The notes under the pieces were generated by a model. That model saw only the letters and a program-made list of their open reading frames with translations. It did not search any database and was not told the DNA's origin. The translations under genes were made by a program, and so were the position numbers. Shown piece by piece: positions 34,597-42,889 of a DNA stretch of 43,980 bases. The stretch's first letter is position 1. Every line of letters begins with the position of its first letter. The stretch lies in assembly GCF_014842255.1 (NCBI RefSeq), contig NZ_JACYVH010000002.1, positions 66,538 through 110,517 of the forward strand, written 5' to 3'. Source of the stretch: Frigoribacterium sp. CFBP 13712. Lineage in GTDB: Bacteria > Actinomycetota > Actinomycetes > Actinomycetales > Microbacteriaceae.

Positions 34597-36624
34597 ATGA
34601 CCAACCGCCTCGCCGACGCCGTCAGCCCGTACCTCCGCTCGCACGCCGAGAACCCCGTCGACTGGCGGCCGTGGGGGCCCGAGGCCTTCGCCGAGGCCGC
34701 CCGTCGCGACGTGCCCGTGCTCGTCTCGATCGGCTACTCGACCTGCCACTGGTGCCATGTGATGGCGCGCGAGAGCTTCTCCGACCCCGTGCTGGCCGCG
34801 GCGCTGAACGACCGGTTCGTCGCGGTCAAGGTCGATCGCGAAGAGCACCCCGACGTCGACTCGAGCTACCTCGCCGCCGCGTCGGCCTTCACGCCGAGTC
34901 TCGGCTGGCCGCTCACCGCCTTCGCGACCCCTGAGGGGCGCGTCTTCTACGCGGGTACGTACTACCCGCCGACCCCGGTCGGCGAGCATCCGGCGTTCGG
35001 CCAGGTGCTCGACGCGGTCACCGAGGCGTGGCGCGATCGGCGCGGCGAGGTGGAGGCGACCGGCCGGGCGGTCCAGGAGGCGCTGGTCGGCCGAGCCGCG
35101 CCTCCTGCGGTCGTCGACGGGGTCGTCTCGCCGACCGCGGGGCCGGCGTCGATCGCACTCCCCACGACGGAGGCCCTGCGGTCGGCGGCCGGTCGGCTCG
35201 TCCCGTTCGAGGACACCGAGCACGGCGGGCTGGGCGGGGCGCCGAAATTCCCCACCGCGCCGCTGCAACTCGCGCTGCTGACGCTCGGGGCCGGGGGAGA
35301 CCCGGCGGCCGCGGGGCTCGCGTCGCGCACGCTGCGGGCCATGGCGGCGTCGCCCCTCCGCGACGCCGTCGAGGGCGGGTTCTTCCGGTACTCGACGCGA
35401 CACGACTGGGCCGACCCGCACTACGAGCGGATGCTCTACGACAACGCGCTGCTGCTGACGGCGTATTCGCGGGCGGCGGTGCTCGAGGGCGGCGCCGGGT
35501 CGCGCGAGGCGGGTGCTGCCGGTGCCGCGGCGGGCATCGGTTCGCGCGAGGCGGCCGAGGGCGTCGCGACGTTCCTGCTCGAATGGCTGCGCACCGCGCG
35601 CGGCGGCTTCGGGTCGGCGCAGGACAGCGAGAGCACGATCGACGGCCGCCGCGTCGAGGGCGGCTACTACCTGCTCGACGCGGCCGGGCGGGCCCGGCAC
35701 GAGGCGCCGCCCGTCGACGACAAGGTCCTCACCGGCTGGAACGGCCTCGCCGTCGCCGCACTGGCTGAGGCGGGGTGGCGACTCGATCACCCCGAGTGGA
35801 TCGCCGCCGCACGCGGAGCGGCCGACCTGCTGCTCGCCGAGCACGTCACGGCGGAGGGGCGACTGCTGCGCGCCTCCACGTCGTCCGGGGTGTCGAGCGC
35901 GTCGGCCGCCCTCGAGGACTACGGGATGCTCGCCGAGGGTCTGCTGCAGCTCGCCCTCGCGACCGGGGAGCCGCGCTACGCCGTCGAGGCGCGACGGCTC
36001 GTCGACCTGTGCCTCGACGCGGGGCGGGGCGGCGGAGGAGGCGCGGGTGCGGCGGGTGCCGATCGCCCGGTGTTCGCGGCTCCCGGCGGGGGCGACCCCG
36101 TGCTGCAGGCGCAGGGGACGGCGCTCGTGACCGACCCGTCGGAGGGCGCGTACCCCTCGGGTGTCGCGTCGCTCGCGACGGCGGCGTCGACCCTGCATCG
36201 CCTCACCGGGGAGGCGCGCTACCGGACCGCCGCGGAGCTCGCGCTGGCCCCCGCCGCCGCCGCTGCCGTCGACTCGCCGTCGGCGTACGGCACGACGTTC
36301 GGCCTGCTGGCCGACCTCGCCGCGGGGGCGACGCAGGTCGTGGTCGTGGTGCCCGACGCGGCTGCCGATACGGGTGCTGGCACGGAGGTACGCGCACTCG
36401 CGGCGCGGGTCAGGAGCGAGGTCGCACCCGGGCTCGTGGTGGCCGTCGTCGACGACTCCTCGGCGCGGGCCTTCGCCGAGGCCGGGTTCGAGCTCTTCGC
36501 CGGACGCCGCTCGACGCCCGGGCCCGAGACGGCGCTCGCGACGGCCTACGTCTGCCGCGACTTCGTCTGCCGGCTGCCCGTGACCGACGTCGCATCGCTC
36601 GACCGCGAACTCGCACAGGCCTGA
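34597..36624 (+). CDS. DUF255 thioredoxin-fold protein (YyaL/SSP411 family)
   Basis: A 675-residue cytosolic protein. The N-terminus ([25 protein letters not shown]) and the CxxC motif C50-H-W-C53 in [11 protein letters not shown] define the DUF255 thioredoxin-like domain; the remainder resembles a six-hairpin (alpha/alpha) barrel, with [31 protein letters not shown] and [16 protein letters not shown] typical. The cellular role of the family is unsettled. Low-complexity insertions occur at about residues 160-190, 300-318 ([19 protein letters not shown]) and 480-495 ([13 protein letters not shown]), and two of them hold dispersed-repeat cores. A start three codons upstream is possible, but the -10 spacing supports 34597. 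Confidence 0.9.
   Translation: MTNRLADAVSPYLRSHAENPVDWRPWGPEAFAEAARRDVPVLVSIGYSTCHWCHVMARESFSDPVLAAALNDRFVAVKVDREEHPDVDSSYLAAASAFTPSLGWPLTAFATPEGRVFYAGTYYPPTPVGEHPAFGQVLDAVTEAWRDRRGEVEATGRAVQEALVGRAAPPAVVDGVVSPTAGPASIALPTTEALRSAAGRLVPFEDTEHGGLGGAPKFPTAPLQLALLTLGAGGDPAAAGLASRTLRAMAASPLRDAVEGGFFRYSTRHDWADPHYERMLYDNALLLTAYSRAAVLEGGAGSREAGAAGAAAGIGSREAAEGVATFLLEWLRTARGGFGSAQDSESTIDGRRVEGGYYLLDAAGRARHEAPPVDDKVLTGWNGLAVAALAEAGWRLDHPEWIAAARGAADLLLAEHVTAEGRLLRASTSSGVSSASAALEDYGMLAEGLLQLALATGEPRYAVEARRLVDLCLDAGRGGGGGAGAAGADRPVFAAPGGGDPVLQAQGTALVTDPSEGAYPSGVASLATAASTLHRLTGEARYRTAAELALAPAAAAAVDSPSAYGTTFGLLADLAAGATQVVVVVPDAAADTGAGTEVRALAARVRSEVAPGLVVAVVDDSSARAFAEAGFELFAGRRSTPGPETALATAYVCRDFVCRLPVTDVASLDRELAQA
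35096..35106 (-). repeat. Dispersed repeat in the DUF255 gene (first)
   Basis: An exact core, encoding RAAPPA in a variable linker. Confidence 0.85.
36036..36046 (+). repeat. Dispersed repeat in the DUF255 gene (second)
   Basis: An exact core, encoding GGAGA in a glycine-rich linker. Confidence 0.85.
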
Positions 36625-36631
36625 CATGACG

Positions 36632-36678
36632 CGACGTGCCCGGGACCCGTCGTGTTCGGCGGTGTCTCGGGCACGTCG
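36632..36678. terminator. Terminator after the DUF255 gene
   Basis: An 11-base-pair stem, CGACGTGCCCG (36632-36642) with CGGGCACGTCG (36668-36678), lies 8 bases after the stop codon and between convergent genes. Confidence 0.7.
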
Positions 36679-36696
36679 TGATCAGGGGCCGTGCCG

Positions 36697-36746
36697 GTGC
36701 GGCCGCTGCTGCTGTTGCCGCTGCTGCTGCCGCTGAGGAGGGTTCC
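36697..36746. repeat. CTG/CCG trinucleotide-like tract
   Basis: A run of GCTGCTGCTGTTGCCGCTG type units lies between the terminator and the next minus-strand stop. It is a candidate for slippage; no gene is seen. Confidence 0.5.
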
Positions 36747-37124
36747 CTACGGGCGCGGCTTCGGCGGGCCGGGCTTGGGGTGACCGGGGATCGAGTCGCC
36801 CGAGAGATTCAGATCGGCCGGGTCGACCTCGATGTCGCCGACGTCGTCCGGTCCGCCCTCGCCGGGGAGGCTCTTGATCGCGTCGAGGTCGGTGTCGTCG
36901 TCGACGGCGGGGGAGTCGGCCGTGGTCGACCGCTGCATCTCGGCCGTCGTCTTCTCGCTGCGCGGGAAGTCCGCCGTCGGGTCGTCATTCTCCGTCGTGC
37001 CGTCGGCGGCCGGCGACGTGCTGCCGGTCGAGTCGCTGCTCGAGTCGCCGGCCTGCGTGTCGCTGGCTTGGTCGGCGCCGGGCTGGGCGCCGTTGGGCTG
37101 GGTGTCGTGCTCGTCATCGTGCAT
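36747..37124 (-). CDS. Acidic, probably disordered small protein
   Basis: A 125-residue protein very rich in Asp, Ser, Thr, Gly and Pro (MHDDEHDTQPNGAQPGADQ at the start, PGHPKPGPPKPRP at the end). It has no hydrophobic core, signal peptide or recognised domain, and is likely intrinsically disordered. Support for it being a gene: an in-frame start with TACGGT 7 bases upstream and an open frame whose composition differs from random antisense ORFs here. Function unknown. Confidence 0.6.
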   Translation of the reverse strand: MHDDEHDTQPNGAQPGADQASDTQAGDSSSDSTGSTSPAADGTTENDDPTADFPRSEKTTAEMQRSTTADSPAVDDDTDLDAIKSLPGEGGPDDVGDIEVDPADLNLSGDSIPGHPKPGPPKPRP

Positions 37125-37131
37125 GCGCGGC

Positions 37132-37137
37132 ACCGTA
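37132..37137 (-). promoter_or_regulatory. -10 box of the acidic protein gene
   Basis: TACGGT on the minus strand ends 7 bases before the ATG at 37124. Confidence 0.5.
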
Positions 37138-37198
37138 CGCCGTGGAGGTGCGCGCGACATGTGCGCCCGATCGGTCGAGCACCGGGTCGCGGGCCGCG

Positions 37199-38071
37199 TC
37201 AGGCGGCGAGCGACTCGAGCGGGGTGTCGGCGTCGGCCGACCACTCGTTCAGCGAACCGTCGTACAGGGCGACGTTGCGCTCGCCGATCAGCGTCAGAGC
37301 GAAGGCGTCGGCGCTCGCGTCGATGCCGGCCCCGCAGTAGACGACGACACGGTCTGCGCTCGCCACCGGGGCGAACACGGTTTCGATGACGCGCTCGGGG
37401 CGGAACTGGCGGTCGGCGTCGACGACGCGGTCGACCGGCACGGAGACGCTCGTGGGGATGTGCCCGAGTCTCGGGCGCCGCCCCTCGGCACCGGCGAACT
37501 CGGCCGCCGGTGACGCGCAGACGAGCGCCGCCTTCTCGTCGCCGGCCACCACGCGCTCGACGAACGCCTTGTCGACCCAGAGATCGGGTCGCTCGCTCGC
37601 CTCGAACAGCGCGGGCTCGGGCTCGACGTGCCCGCGCTCGACGGGCCGCCGCTCGTCGCGCCAGACGGAGGCGCCGCCGTCGAGCACCGCCACGTCGTCG
37701 TACCCGTACGCCCGGAAGAGCCACCAGAGACGGCAGGCCCACTCGCTGTGCGCGTCGTCGTAGACGACCACGGTCGTCTCGTTCGAGATGCCGAGCGCGC
37801 CGGCGGCGTCTTCGAAGCGCGACCGGCCGGGGCGGGTGAACGGCAGATGCGCGTCGGCGTCGCTGAAGTCGCGGATGAGGTCGGCGAACACGGCACCGGG
37901 CACGTGGCCGGCCCGGTGACCCTCGCGACCCGTTATGTAGCGGCCCGTCGGGGTGCCGTCGACACCCGCCACGGGCCGGACGGTGGTGTCGACCACGACC
38001 ATGTCGTCGGCGCCCAGGTGGTCGGCGAGCCACTGGGTCGAGACGAGAGGCGAGGTCAGCACGGGAGGCAT
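37199..38071 (-). CDS. Sulfurtransferase, two rhodanese domains
   Basis: A 290-residue thiosulfate or 3-mercaptopyruvate sulfurtransferase. The N-terminal inactive rhodanese domain (GHRAGHVPGAVFADL, VVVYDDAHSEWACRLWWLFRAYGYDDVAVLDGG) precedes the catalytic one with C246 in VVVYCGAGIDAS. A G-A-G-I-D loop after the cysteine is closer to mercaptopyruvate than to classical thiosulfate enzymes, but substrate preference is not certain. The start is set at the ATG at 38071 (MPPVLTSPLVSTQWL), where TACCGT stands 7 bases upstream; a longer frame beginning at 38122 reads through this promoter and is rejected. Confidence 0.92.
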   Translation of the reverse strand: MPPVLTSPLVSTQWLADHLGADDMVVVDTTVRPVAGVDGTPTGRYITGREGHRAGHVPGAVFADLIRDFSDADAHLPFTRPGRSRFEDAAGALGISNETTVVVYDDAHSEWACRLWWLFRAYGYDDVAVLDGGASVWRDERRPVERGHVEPEPALFEASERPDLWVDKAFVERVVAGDEKAALVCASPAAEFAGAEGRRPRLGHIPTSVSVPVDRVVDADRQFRPERVIETVFAPVASADRVVVYCGAGIDASADAFALTLIGERNVALYDGSLNEWSADADTPLESLAA

Positions 38072-38078
38072 GGCCCCC

Positions 38079-38084
38079 ACGGTA
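38079..38084 (-). promoter_or_regulatory. -10 box of the sulfurtransferase gene
   Basis: TACCGT followed by seven bases and the ATG at 38071. Confidence 0.6.
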
Positions 38085-38153
38085 GCCACCACGACCGACA
38101 TCCGGCAGGAGGCGGGCAACACGGCGTCACGCGCCGCCCGCCCGCCCGGCGCG

Positions 38154-38735
38154 TCAGCGGCCGGTCTTCTTGGCTGAGATGACGCCGGTGTCGAAGCCCA
38201 TGAGGTTGAGCCCGCCGTGGAACCGCGCGTGCTCGACCTTGATGCAGCGGTCCATGACGACCGTCAGCCCCTGCTCTTCGGCGTACCGCGCGGCCTCCTC
38301 GTTGTAGATGCCGAGCTGCACCCAGATCGTCTTCGCACCGCTCGCGAGCACGTCGTCGACGACCGAGGGGATGTCGCTCGCCTTGCGGAACACGTCGACG
38401 ATGTCGGGCACCTCGGGCAGCGACGCGAGGTCGGGGTAGGCCTTCTGCCCGAGGATCGTGTCGGCGTTCGGGTTGACGAAGTACACCCGCAGGTCGCTCG
38501 ACTGCTGCAGGTAGGTGCCGACGAAGTAGCTCGAGCGCGCGGGGTTCGGCGACGCCCCGACGATGGCGACGCTCGACGCCCCGCGGAGGATCGCCTGACG
38601 CTCACGCGCCCCCGGCCCGACCCAGGTCCGCTGCGACTTCAGGAGCTTCGCCAGAGGCGACGACGCCGGCAGCTCGCAGGTCAGGCCGTTGGTCAGCTGC
38701 GTGGTGACGGTCTCGGCGGTGGGTGCTGAGGTCAT
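38154..38735 (-). CDS. CoA-binding Rossmann-fold protein
   Basis: A 193-residue protein of the CoA_binding_2 (YccU-like) family. The nucleotide-binding start is SVAIVGASPNPARSSYFVGTYLQ near 55-77, followed by VYFVNPNADTILGQKAYPDLASLPEVPDIVDVFR and the TIWVQLGIYNEEAARYAEEQGLTVVMDRCIKVEH block with the conserved cysteine. The biochemical role is unknown; the family binds CoA. It begins 6 bases after the metY stop and uses a GAAGGGCGAG binding site inside metY, so it is co-transcribed with metY, which consumes an acylated homoserine. Confidence 0.92.
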   Translation of the reverse strand: MTSAPTAETVTTQLTNGLTCELPASSPLAKLLKSQRTWVGPGARERQAILRGASSVAIVGASPNPARSSYFVGTYLQQSSDLRVYFVNPNADTILGQKAYPDLASLPEVPDIVDVFRKASDIPSVVDDVLASGAKTIWVQLGIYNEEAARYAEEQGLTVVMDRCIKVEHARFHGGLNLMGFDTGVISAKKTGR

Positions 38736-38741
38736 GGCGGG

Positions 38742-40034
38742 TCACTCGCCCTTCGTCGCGGCGCTGAGCGCCTGGTCGAGGTCGTGGACGATGTCGTCCG
38801 GGTCTTCGATGCCGACGCTGATGCGCACCGACCCCGGCAGCACCCCCGCATCGACGAGCTGCTGCTCGCTCAGCTGGGCGTGCGTGGTCGAGCCCGGGTG
38901 GATGACGAGGGTCTTCGCGTCGCCGATGTTGGCGAGGTGGCTGGCCAGCTCGACCGACTCGATGAAGGTCCGCCCGGCGGCGCGCCCGCCCTTGAGCTCG
39001 AAGGTGAACACCGAGCCGGGCCCCTCCGGCAGGTACTTCGCCGCCCGGTCGTGGTGCGGGTGATCGGGCAGACCGGCCCAGCGCACCCGCTCGATGCGCG
39101 GGTCGGCGTCGAGCCACTCGGCGACGTGACGGGCGTTCTCGACGTGGGCGCGCATCCGGAACGGCAGGGTCTCGACGCCCTGGGCGAGCAGCCAGGCCGA
39201 GTGCGGTGCGAGGGCGGGGCCGATGTCGCGCAGCTGCTCGGCGCGGAGGCGGGTCAGGAACGCGTACTCGCCGAAGTTGCCCGACCAGTTCAGCCCGCCG
39301 TAGCTCGGCACGGGCTGGTCGAACAACGGGAACCGCTCGGTGTCCCACGCGAAGCGCCCCGACTCGACGACGACGCCGCCGAGCGTGGTGCCGTGCCCGC
39401 CGAGGAACTTCGTCGCCGAGTGGATGACGACGTCGGCGCCCCACTCGATGGGGCGGTTCAGGTACGGGGTCGAGATGGTCGAGTCGACGATCAGCGGCAC
39501 GCCGGCCGCGTGCGCGACCTCGGCGAGACCCTCGAGGTCGGCGATCTCGCCCGACGGGTTCGCGACCGTCTCGACGAACACGAGCTTCGTCTCGGGACGG
39601 ATCGCGGCGGCGTAGTCGGCCGGGTCGCTCGACTGGACGAACGTCGTCTCGACGCCGAACCGGCGGAGGGTCACGTCGAGCTGGGTGATCGAGCCCCCGT
39701 AGAGGTTCGCGCTCGCGACGATGTGGTCGCCGGCCCCGGCGAGCGAGGCGAAGGTGATGAACTGCGCGCTGAGTCCGCTCGACGTCGCGACGGCGCCCAG
39801 GCCGCCCTCGAGGCTGGCGATGCGCTCTTCGAACGAGGCCGTGGTCGGGTTCGCGAGACGGCTGTAGATGTTGCCGTACTTCTGCAGGGCGAACCGCGCC
39901 GCGGCGTCCTCCGTGTCGTCGAACACGAACGCGCTCGACTGGTAGATGGGGAGGGCCCGCGAGCCCGTCACCGCATCGGGGATGTTGCCCGCGTGGATCG
40001 CCCGCGTGCGGAAGCCGTACTCACGATCTGCCAT
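38742..40034 (-). CDS. metY: O-acetylhomoserine sulfhydrylase
   Basis: A 430-residue PLP enzyme of the Cys/Met metabolism family that makes homocysteine from O-acetylhomoserine and sulfide. The PLP lysine is K209 in IHSATKFLGGHG. YGNIYSRLANPTT, SSGLSAQFITFASLAGAGDHIVASANLYGG and the C-terminal THAQLSEQQLVDAGVLPGSVRISVGIED are typical of MetY, and the length (about 430) exceeds that of MetB/MetC (about 380-400). The ATG at 40034 follows TAGCGT by 6 bases, a leaderless start. It heads an operon with the CoA-binding protein; the sulfurtransferase follows as a separate leaderless unit, so this is a small sulfur-metabolism neighbourhood. Confidence 0.95.
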   Translation of the reverse strand: MADREYGFRTRAIHAGNIPDAVTGSRALPIYQSSAFVFDDTEDAAARFALQKYGNIYSRLANPTTASFEERIASLEGGLGAVATSSGLSAQFITFASLAGAGDHIVASANLYGGSITQLDVTLRRFGVETTFVQSSDPADYAAAIRPETKLVFVETVANPSGEIADLEGLAEVAHAAGVPLIVDSTISTPYLNRPIEWGADVVIHSATKFLGGHGTTLGGVVVESGRFAWDTERFPLFDQPVPSYGGLNWSGNFGEYAFLTRLRAEQLRDIGPALAPHSAWLLAQGVETLPFRMRAHVENARHVAEWLDADPRIERVRWAGLPDHPHHDRAAKYLPEGPGSVFTFELKGGRAAGRTFIESVELASHLANIGDAKTLVIHPGSTTHAQLSEQQLVDAGVLPGSVRISVGIEDPDDIVHDLDQALSAATKGE

Positions 40035-40040
40035 GCGCCA

Positions 40041-40046
40041 ACGCTA
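40041..40046 (-). promoter_or_regulatory. -10 box of metY
   Basis: TAGCGT, then TGGCGC, then the ATG; nearly the same bases as before the LacI-family gene. Confidence 0.6.
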
Positions 40047-40099
40047 GCCGCTGGTCGTCACGGGGCGACCGGGGAGGTAACAGAACTACACATGCCGAC

Positions 40100-40127
40100 C
40101 CGCGCCTCCTGAGCCGAGGAGGCGCGG
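40100..40127. terminator. Hairpin of two opposed dispersed repeats
   Basis: CCGCGCCTCCT (40100-40110) and AGGAGGCGCGG (40117-40127) form a perfect 11-base-pair stem with loop GAGCCG, three bases from the stop codon of the mannosyltransferase gene. Confidence 0.9.
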
Positions 40128-40129
40128 TG

Positions 40130-41833
40130 TCACTTCCAGCTGGGGATCCAGTAGTGGATGCGGATGAACTCCCAGTCGGCCAGCTGCGCCGTCCACAGCG
40201 GGTAGAAGAAGACGGTCGCCGCCACGGCGGCCACGAGCACGATGGCCGTCACGGCGATGCCGCTGCGCCGGCGGTCGATGTGATCGGTGCGCCGCCCGAG
40301 GACGATGCCGAGAACCGCGGCGAGCCCGAGCACGAGGTAGGGCTCGAACGCGATCGTGTAGAACTGGAAGACCGTGCGGTCGGAGAAGGCCAGCCAGGGC
40401 AGGTAGCCGGCCGCGACGCCGACGAGGATCGCCCCGTAGCGCCACTCGCGATGGCGGACGACCCGGTAGACCAGGTAGAGACAGGCCGCCACGGCCGCGT
40501 ACCAGATGACCGGGTTCGCCACCGAGGTGATCGCCTCGCCGCAGCGCGCGACCTCGCAGCCGCCCTGACCCTGGTCGAACCCCTGGTAGTACATGCTCGT
40601 CGGCCGCAGCATCAGCAGCCAGGTGAACGGGTTCGCCTGGTACGAGTGCGGGGTGGCGAGCCCGACGTTGAAGGCGTAGACGCCGGCCTCGTAGTGCCAG
40701 AAGTTCTGCACCACGTCGGGGACCCACGCGAGCGCGCCCGTCCAGCGCTGCCCGCCCTCTTCGACCCAGCTGCGGTAGTAGCCGCCGCCGGTGACGAACC
40801 AGCCCGTCCAGGTGGCGACGTACGCGACGAGGGCGATCGGCACCGTCAGGAGGAAGCTCACGGGGGCCTGCTTCCACAGGGTGCCCGTCAGCCAGAACTC
40901 GACCCCCGCACGTCGGCGGGCCAGCACGTCGACGACCACGGTGTAGACGGCGAAGACGGCCAGGAAGTACAGGCCGTTCCACTTGACCCCGGTCGCGAGA
41001 CCGCAGAGCAGCCCGGCGGCGAGCAGCCACGGACGCGACCAGATCGCCGGGCCCCAGGCAAGATCGCGACCGGCGCCGCGCCTCCTCGTCACCCAGTCGT
41101 CGAGTCGGCGCGACGTCCACCGCCGGTCGAGCAGCACCGCTCCGAACGCCAGCAGGCCGAAGAACATCACGAAGTTGTCGAGCAGCGACACCCGCGACAT
41201 GACGATCGCGTGCCCGTCGATGGCGAGCAGGAACCCGGCGAGGGTGCCGACGAGGGTCGAGCGCAGCAGGAGCGAGCCGATCACGGCGACGAGCGCGACG
41301 GCGAGGATCCCGACGACGGCCGTGCTGAGCCGCCAGCCCGCGGGGTCGTCCGGGCCGAGCGCCGCCATGCCCAGGCTGATCAGCCATTTGCCGAGCGGTG
41401 GATGGGCCACGAACGACGGGTCGGTCGTGAAGCCGTCGGCGCCGCCCGCGGCGAACGTCGCGTCGTAGTCGGCGGGCCAGGCGGCCTCGTAGCCGAGGTT
41501 GTGCAGCGTCCACGCGTCTTTGACGTAGTAGGTCTCGTCGAAGACCAGCGAGCCGGGCCGGCCGAGGTGCCAGAGCCGCAGCACCGCCGCGAGCAGGGTG
41601 ACGGCGATCGGGCCGCCCCACGCCCAGGCCCGACGACGCGCGGGCGTCGAGAGCAGGCGACCCCACCAGGCGTCGAGGCGGGTCATCGCGGGCGGGCCCT
41701 GGTGCGTCGACGAGGCGGCGTGAGCGGGCGTCGGGGAGTCGACCCGCGCCTCCTCGGCGTCCCGACCGTCGACCCGCGCCTCGACCCGTGCCTCGACGAG
41801 CGCGTCGGAGGCGCGCTCGGGCGGGGTCGTCAT
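40130..41833 (-). CDS. Protein O-mannosyltransferase, PMT family
   Basis: A 567-residue polytopic membrane enzyme that transfers mannose from a polyprenyl-phosphate donor to secreted proteins (GT39). The catalytic acidic pair is in FDETYYVKDAW, the HPPLGKWLISLG and LDNFVMFF motifs follow, and a C-terminal WTAQLADWEFIRIHYWIPSW segment is typical of actinobacterial Pmt. The first 49 residues are a hydrophilic leader (VEARVEARVDGRDAEEARVDS) made largely by dispersed-repeat sequence; an internal ATG at 41686 (MTRLDAWWGRLL) would give a more usual N-terminus. I keep 41833 since TACGAT lies 6 bases before it. Confidence 0.92.
   Translation of the reverse strand: MTTPPERASDALVEARVEARVDGRDAEEARVDSPTPAHAASSTHQGPPAMTRLDAWWGRLLSTPARRRAWAWGGPIAVTLLAAVLRLWHLGRPGSLVFDETYYVKDAWTLHNLGYEAAWPADYDATFAAGGADGFTTDPSFVAHPPLGKWLISLGMAALGPDDPAGWRLSTAVVGILAVALVAVIGSLLLRSTLVGTLAGFLLAIDGHAIVMSRVSLLDNFVMFFGLLAFGAVLLDRRWTSRRLDDWVTRRRGAGRDLAWGPAIWSRPWLLAAGLLCGLATGVKWNGLYFLAVFAVYTVVVDVLARRRAGVEFWLTGTLWKQAPVSFLLTVPIALVAYVATWTGWFVTGGGYYRSWVEEGGQRWTGALAWVPDVVQNFWHYEAGVYAFNVGLATPHSYQANPFTWLLMLRPTSMYYQGFDQGQGGCEVARCGEAITSVANPVIWYAAVAACLYLVYRVVRHREWRYGAILVGVAAGYLPWLAFSDRTVFQFYTIAFEPYLVLGLAAVLGIVLGRRTDHIDRRRSGIAVTAIVLVAAVAATVFFYPLWTAQLADWEFIRIHYWIPSWK
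41076..41086 (-). repeat. Dispersed repeat in the mannosyltransferase loop
   Basis: An exact core, encoding RRRGAGRD in a hydrophilic loop between membrane segments. Confidence 0.88.
41739..41795 (-). repeat. Dispersed repeat and partial copies in the mannosyltransferase leader
   Basis: An exact core at 41744-41754 (AEEARVDS) is followed by two partial copies, GACCCGCGCCTCGACC and GACCCGTGCCTCGACG, giving a small in-frame array that encodes VEARVEARVDG. Confidence 0.88.
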
Positions 41834-41839
41834 CGGGCC

Positions 41840-41845
41840 ATCGTA
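41840..41845 (-). promoter_or_regulatory. -10 box of the mannosyltransferase gene
   Basis: TACGAT on the minus strand ends 6 bases before the ATG at 41833, in a 46-base divergent promoter shared with rsmI. Confidence 0.55.
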
Positions 41846-41867
41846 ATGAGCGACGGGGCTCCCGGGG

Positions 41868-41873
41868 GACAAT
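41868..41873 (+). promoter_or_regulatory. -10 box of rsmI
   Basis: GACAAT ends 6 bases before the rsmI GTG. Confidence 0.5.
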
Positions 41874-41879
41874 GGTCGG

Positions 41880-42740
41880 GTGATCGTGCTCGCCGCCACC
41901 CCCATCGGAAACCTCGGCGACGCCTCGCGACGCCTCATCGAGACGCTGTCGAACGCCGAGGTGGTCGCTGCGGAGGACACCCGCACGGCGATCCACCTGA
42001 TGCGCGCCCTCGGCGTCGAGAACCGCCCGCGGCTGATCGCCCTGCACGAGCACAACGAGCGCGAGAAGGCGGGCGAGGTCGTCGAGCTGGCCCGCACCGC
42101 CGACGTGGTCGTGCTGACCGACGCCGGCATGCCCGCGATCAGCGACCCCGGGTTCCCCCTCGTCGAGGCCGCTGCCGCCGCGGGCGTGACCGTCACGGCG
42201 ATCCCCGGCCCGTCGGCCGTGCTCACCGCGCTCGCCGTCTCGGGCCTGCCCACCGACCGGTTCAGCTTCGAGGGGTTCCTGCCCCGCAAGCAGGGCGACC
42301 GCCTGCGGGTGCTCGGTGCGCTCGCCGACGAGCGCCGCACGATGGTCTTCTTCGAATCGCCCCACCGTCTCACCGACTCGCTCGCCGATCTCGCCACCGC
42401 GATGGGCGCCGACCGTCGCGCCGTGGTCTGCCGCGAGCTGACGAAGATGCACGAGGAGGTGCGGCGCGGCACCGCCGCCGAACTCGCCTCCTGGGCCGCG
42501 GAGGGTGTGCGCGGCGAGATCTGCATCGTCGTCGAGGGGGCGCCCGAGCGGGTCGTCGACCTCGCGGCCGGGCTGGCGCAGGTGCAGGCGCTCGTCGCCG
42601 ACGGCGTCCGCCTGAAAGAGGCCACCACCGACGTCGCGGCGGCCACGGGTCTCTCGCGCCGCGACCTGTACCAGGCCGCGCTCGCCGCCCGCCCGCCGCG
42701 CCCCGCGCCCGGTGCCGCCCCCGGGCCCGATCGCCCGTAG
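41880..42740 (+). CDS. rsmI: 16S rRNA (cytidine-2'-O)-methyltransferase RsmI
   Basis: A 286-residue SAM-dependent methyltransferase of the tetrapyrrole-methylase fold that modifies C1402 of 16S rRNA. Motifs are LAATPIGNLGDASRRLIETL at the N-terminus, AAEDTR, VVVLTDAGMPAISDPGFPLV, IPGPSAVLTALAVSGLPTDRFSFEGFLPRK and FFESPHRL. The C-terminal GVRLKEATTDVAAATGLSRRDLYQAAL helix-turn-helix-like tail is also typical. The start is the GTG at 41880, close to the -10. It is divergent from the mannosyltransferase gene, an arrangement common in actinobacteria. Confidence 0.96.
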   Translation: MIVLAATPIGNLGDASRRLIETLSNAEVVAAEDTRTAIHLMRALGVENRPRLIALHEHNEREKAGEVVELARTADVVVLTDAGMPAISDPGFPLVEAAAAAGVTVTAIPGPSAVLTALAVSGLPTDRFSFEGFLPRKQGDRLRVLGALADERRTMVFFESPHRLTDSLADLATAMGADRRAVVCRELTKMHEEVRRGTAAELASWAAEGVRGEICIVVEGAPERVVDLAAGLAQVQALVADGVRLKEATTDVAAATGLSRRDLYQAALAARPPRPAPGAAPGPDRP

Positions 42741-42806
42741 GCGGCCCCGCTCGCCCGCCACCCCCTGACCGCTCGCCCCCTGCCCGCGCGCGGTCCTGGG
42801 ACGGTT

Positions 42807-42870
42807 CGGCGGGTTCCCGTCATCGGTGGCGGGTCAGCGCTGACCCGCCACTGGTGACACGAACCCGCCG
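42807..42870. terminator. 64-base near-perfect palindrome
   Basis: Two 32-base arms (42807-42838 and 42839-42870) meet without a loop. The inner 11 bases and the outer 10 bases of each arm match perfectly, with four mismatches between. It lies between the convergent rsmI and minus-strand 42890 genes and can end transcription in both directions. Confidence 0.85.
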
Positions 42871-42889
42871 CACCGACTCCGCGCACTCG

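Noticed and set aside
38071-38122. Longer sulfurtransferase reading frame beginning at 38122
   Set aside because: It would run through the -10 box TACCGT and add 17 non-conserved residues; the ATG at 38071 gives the family's usual start.
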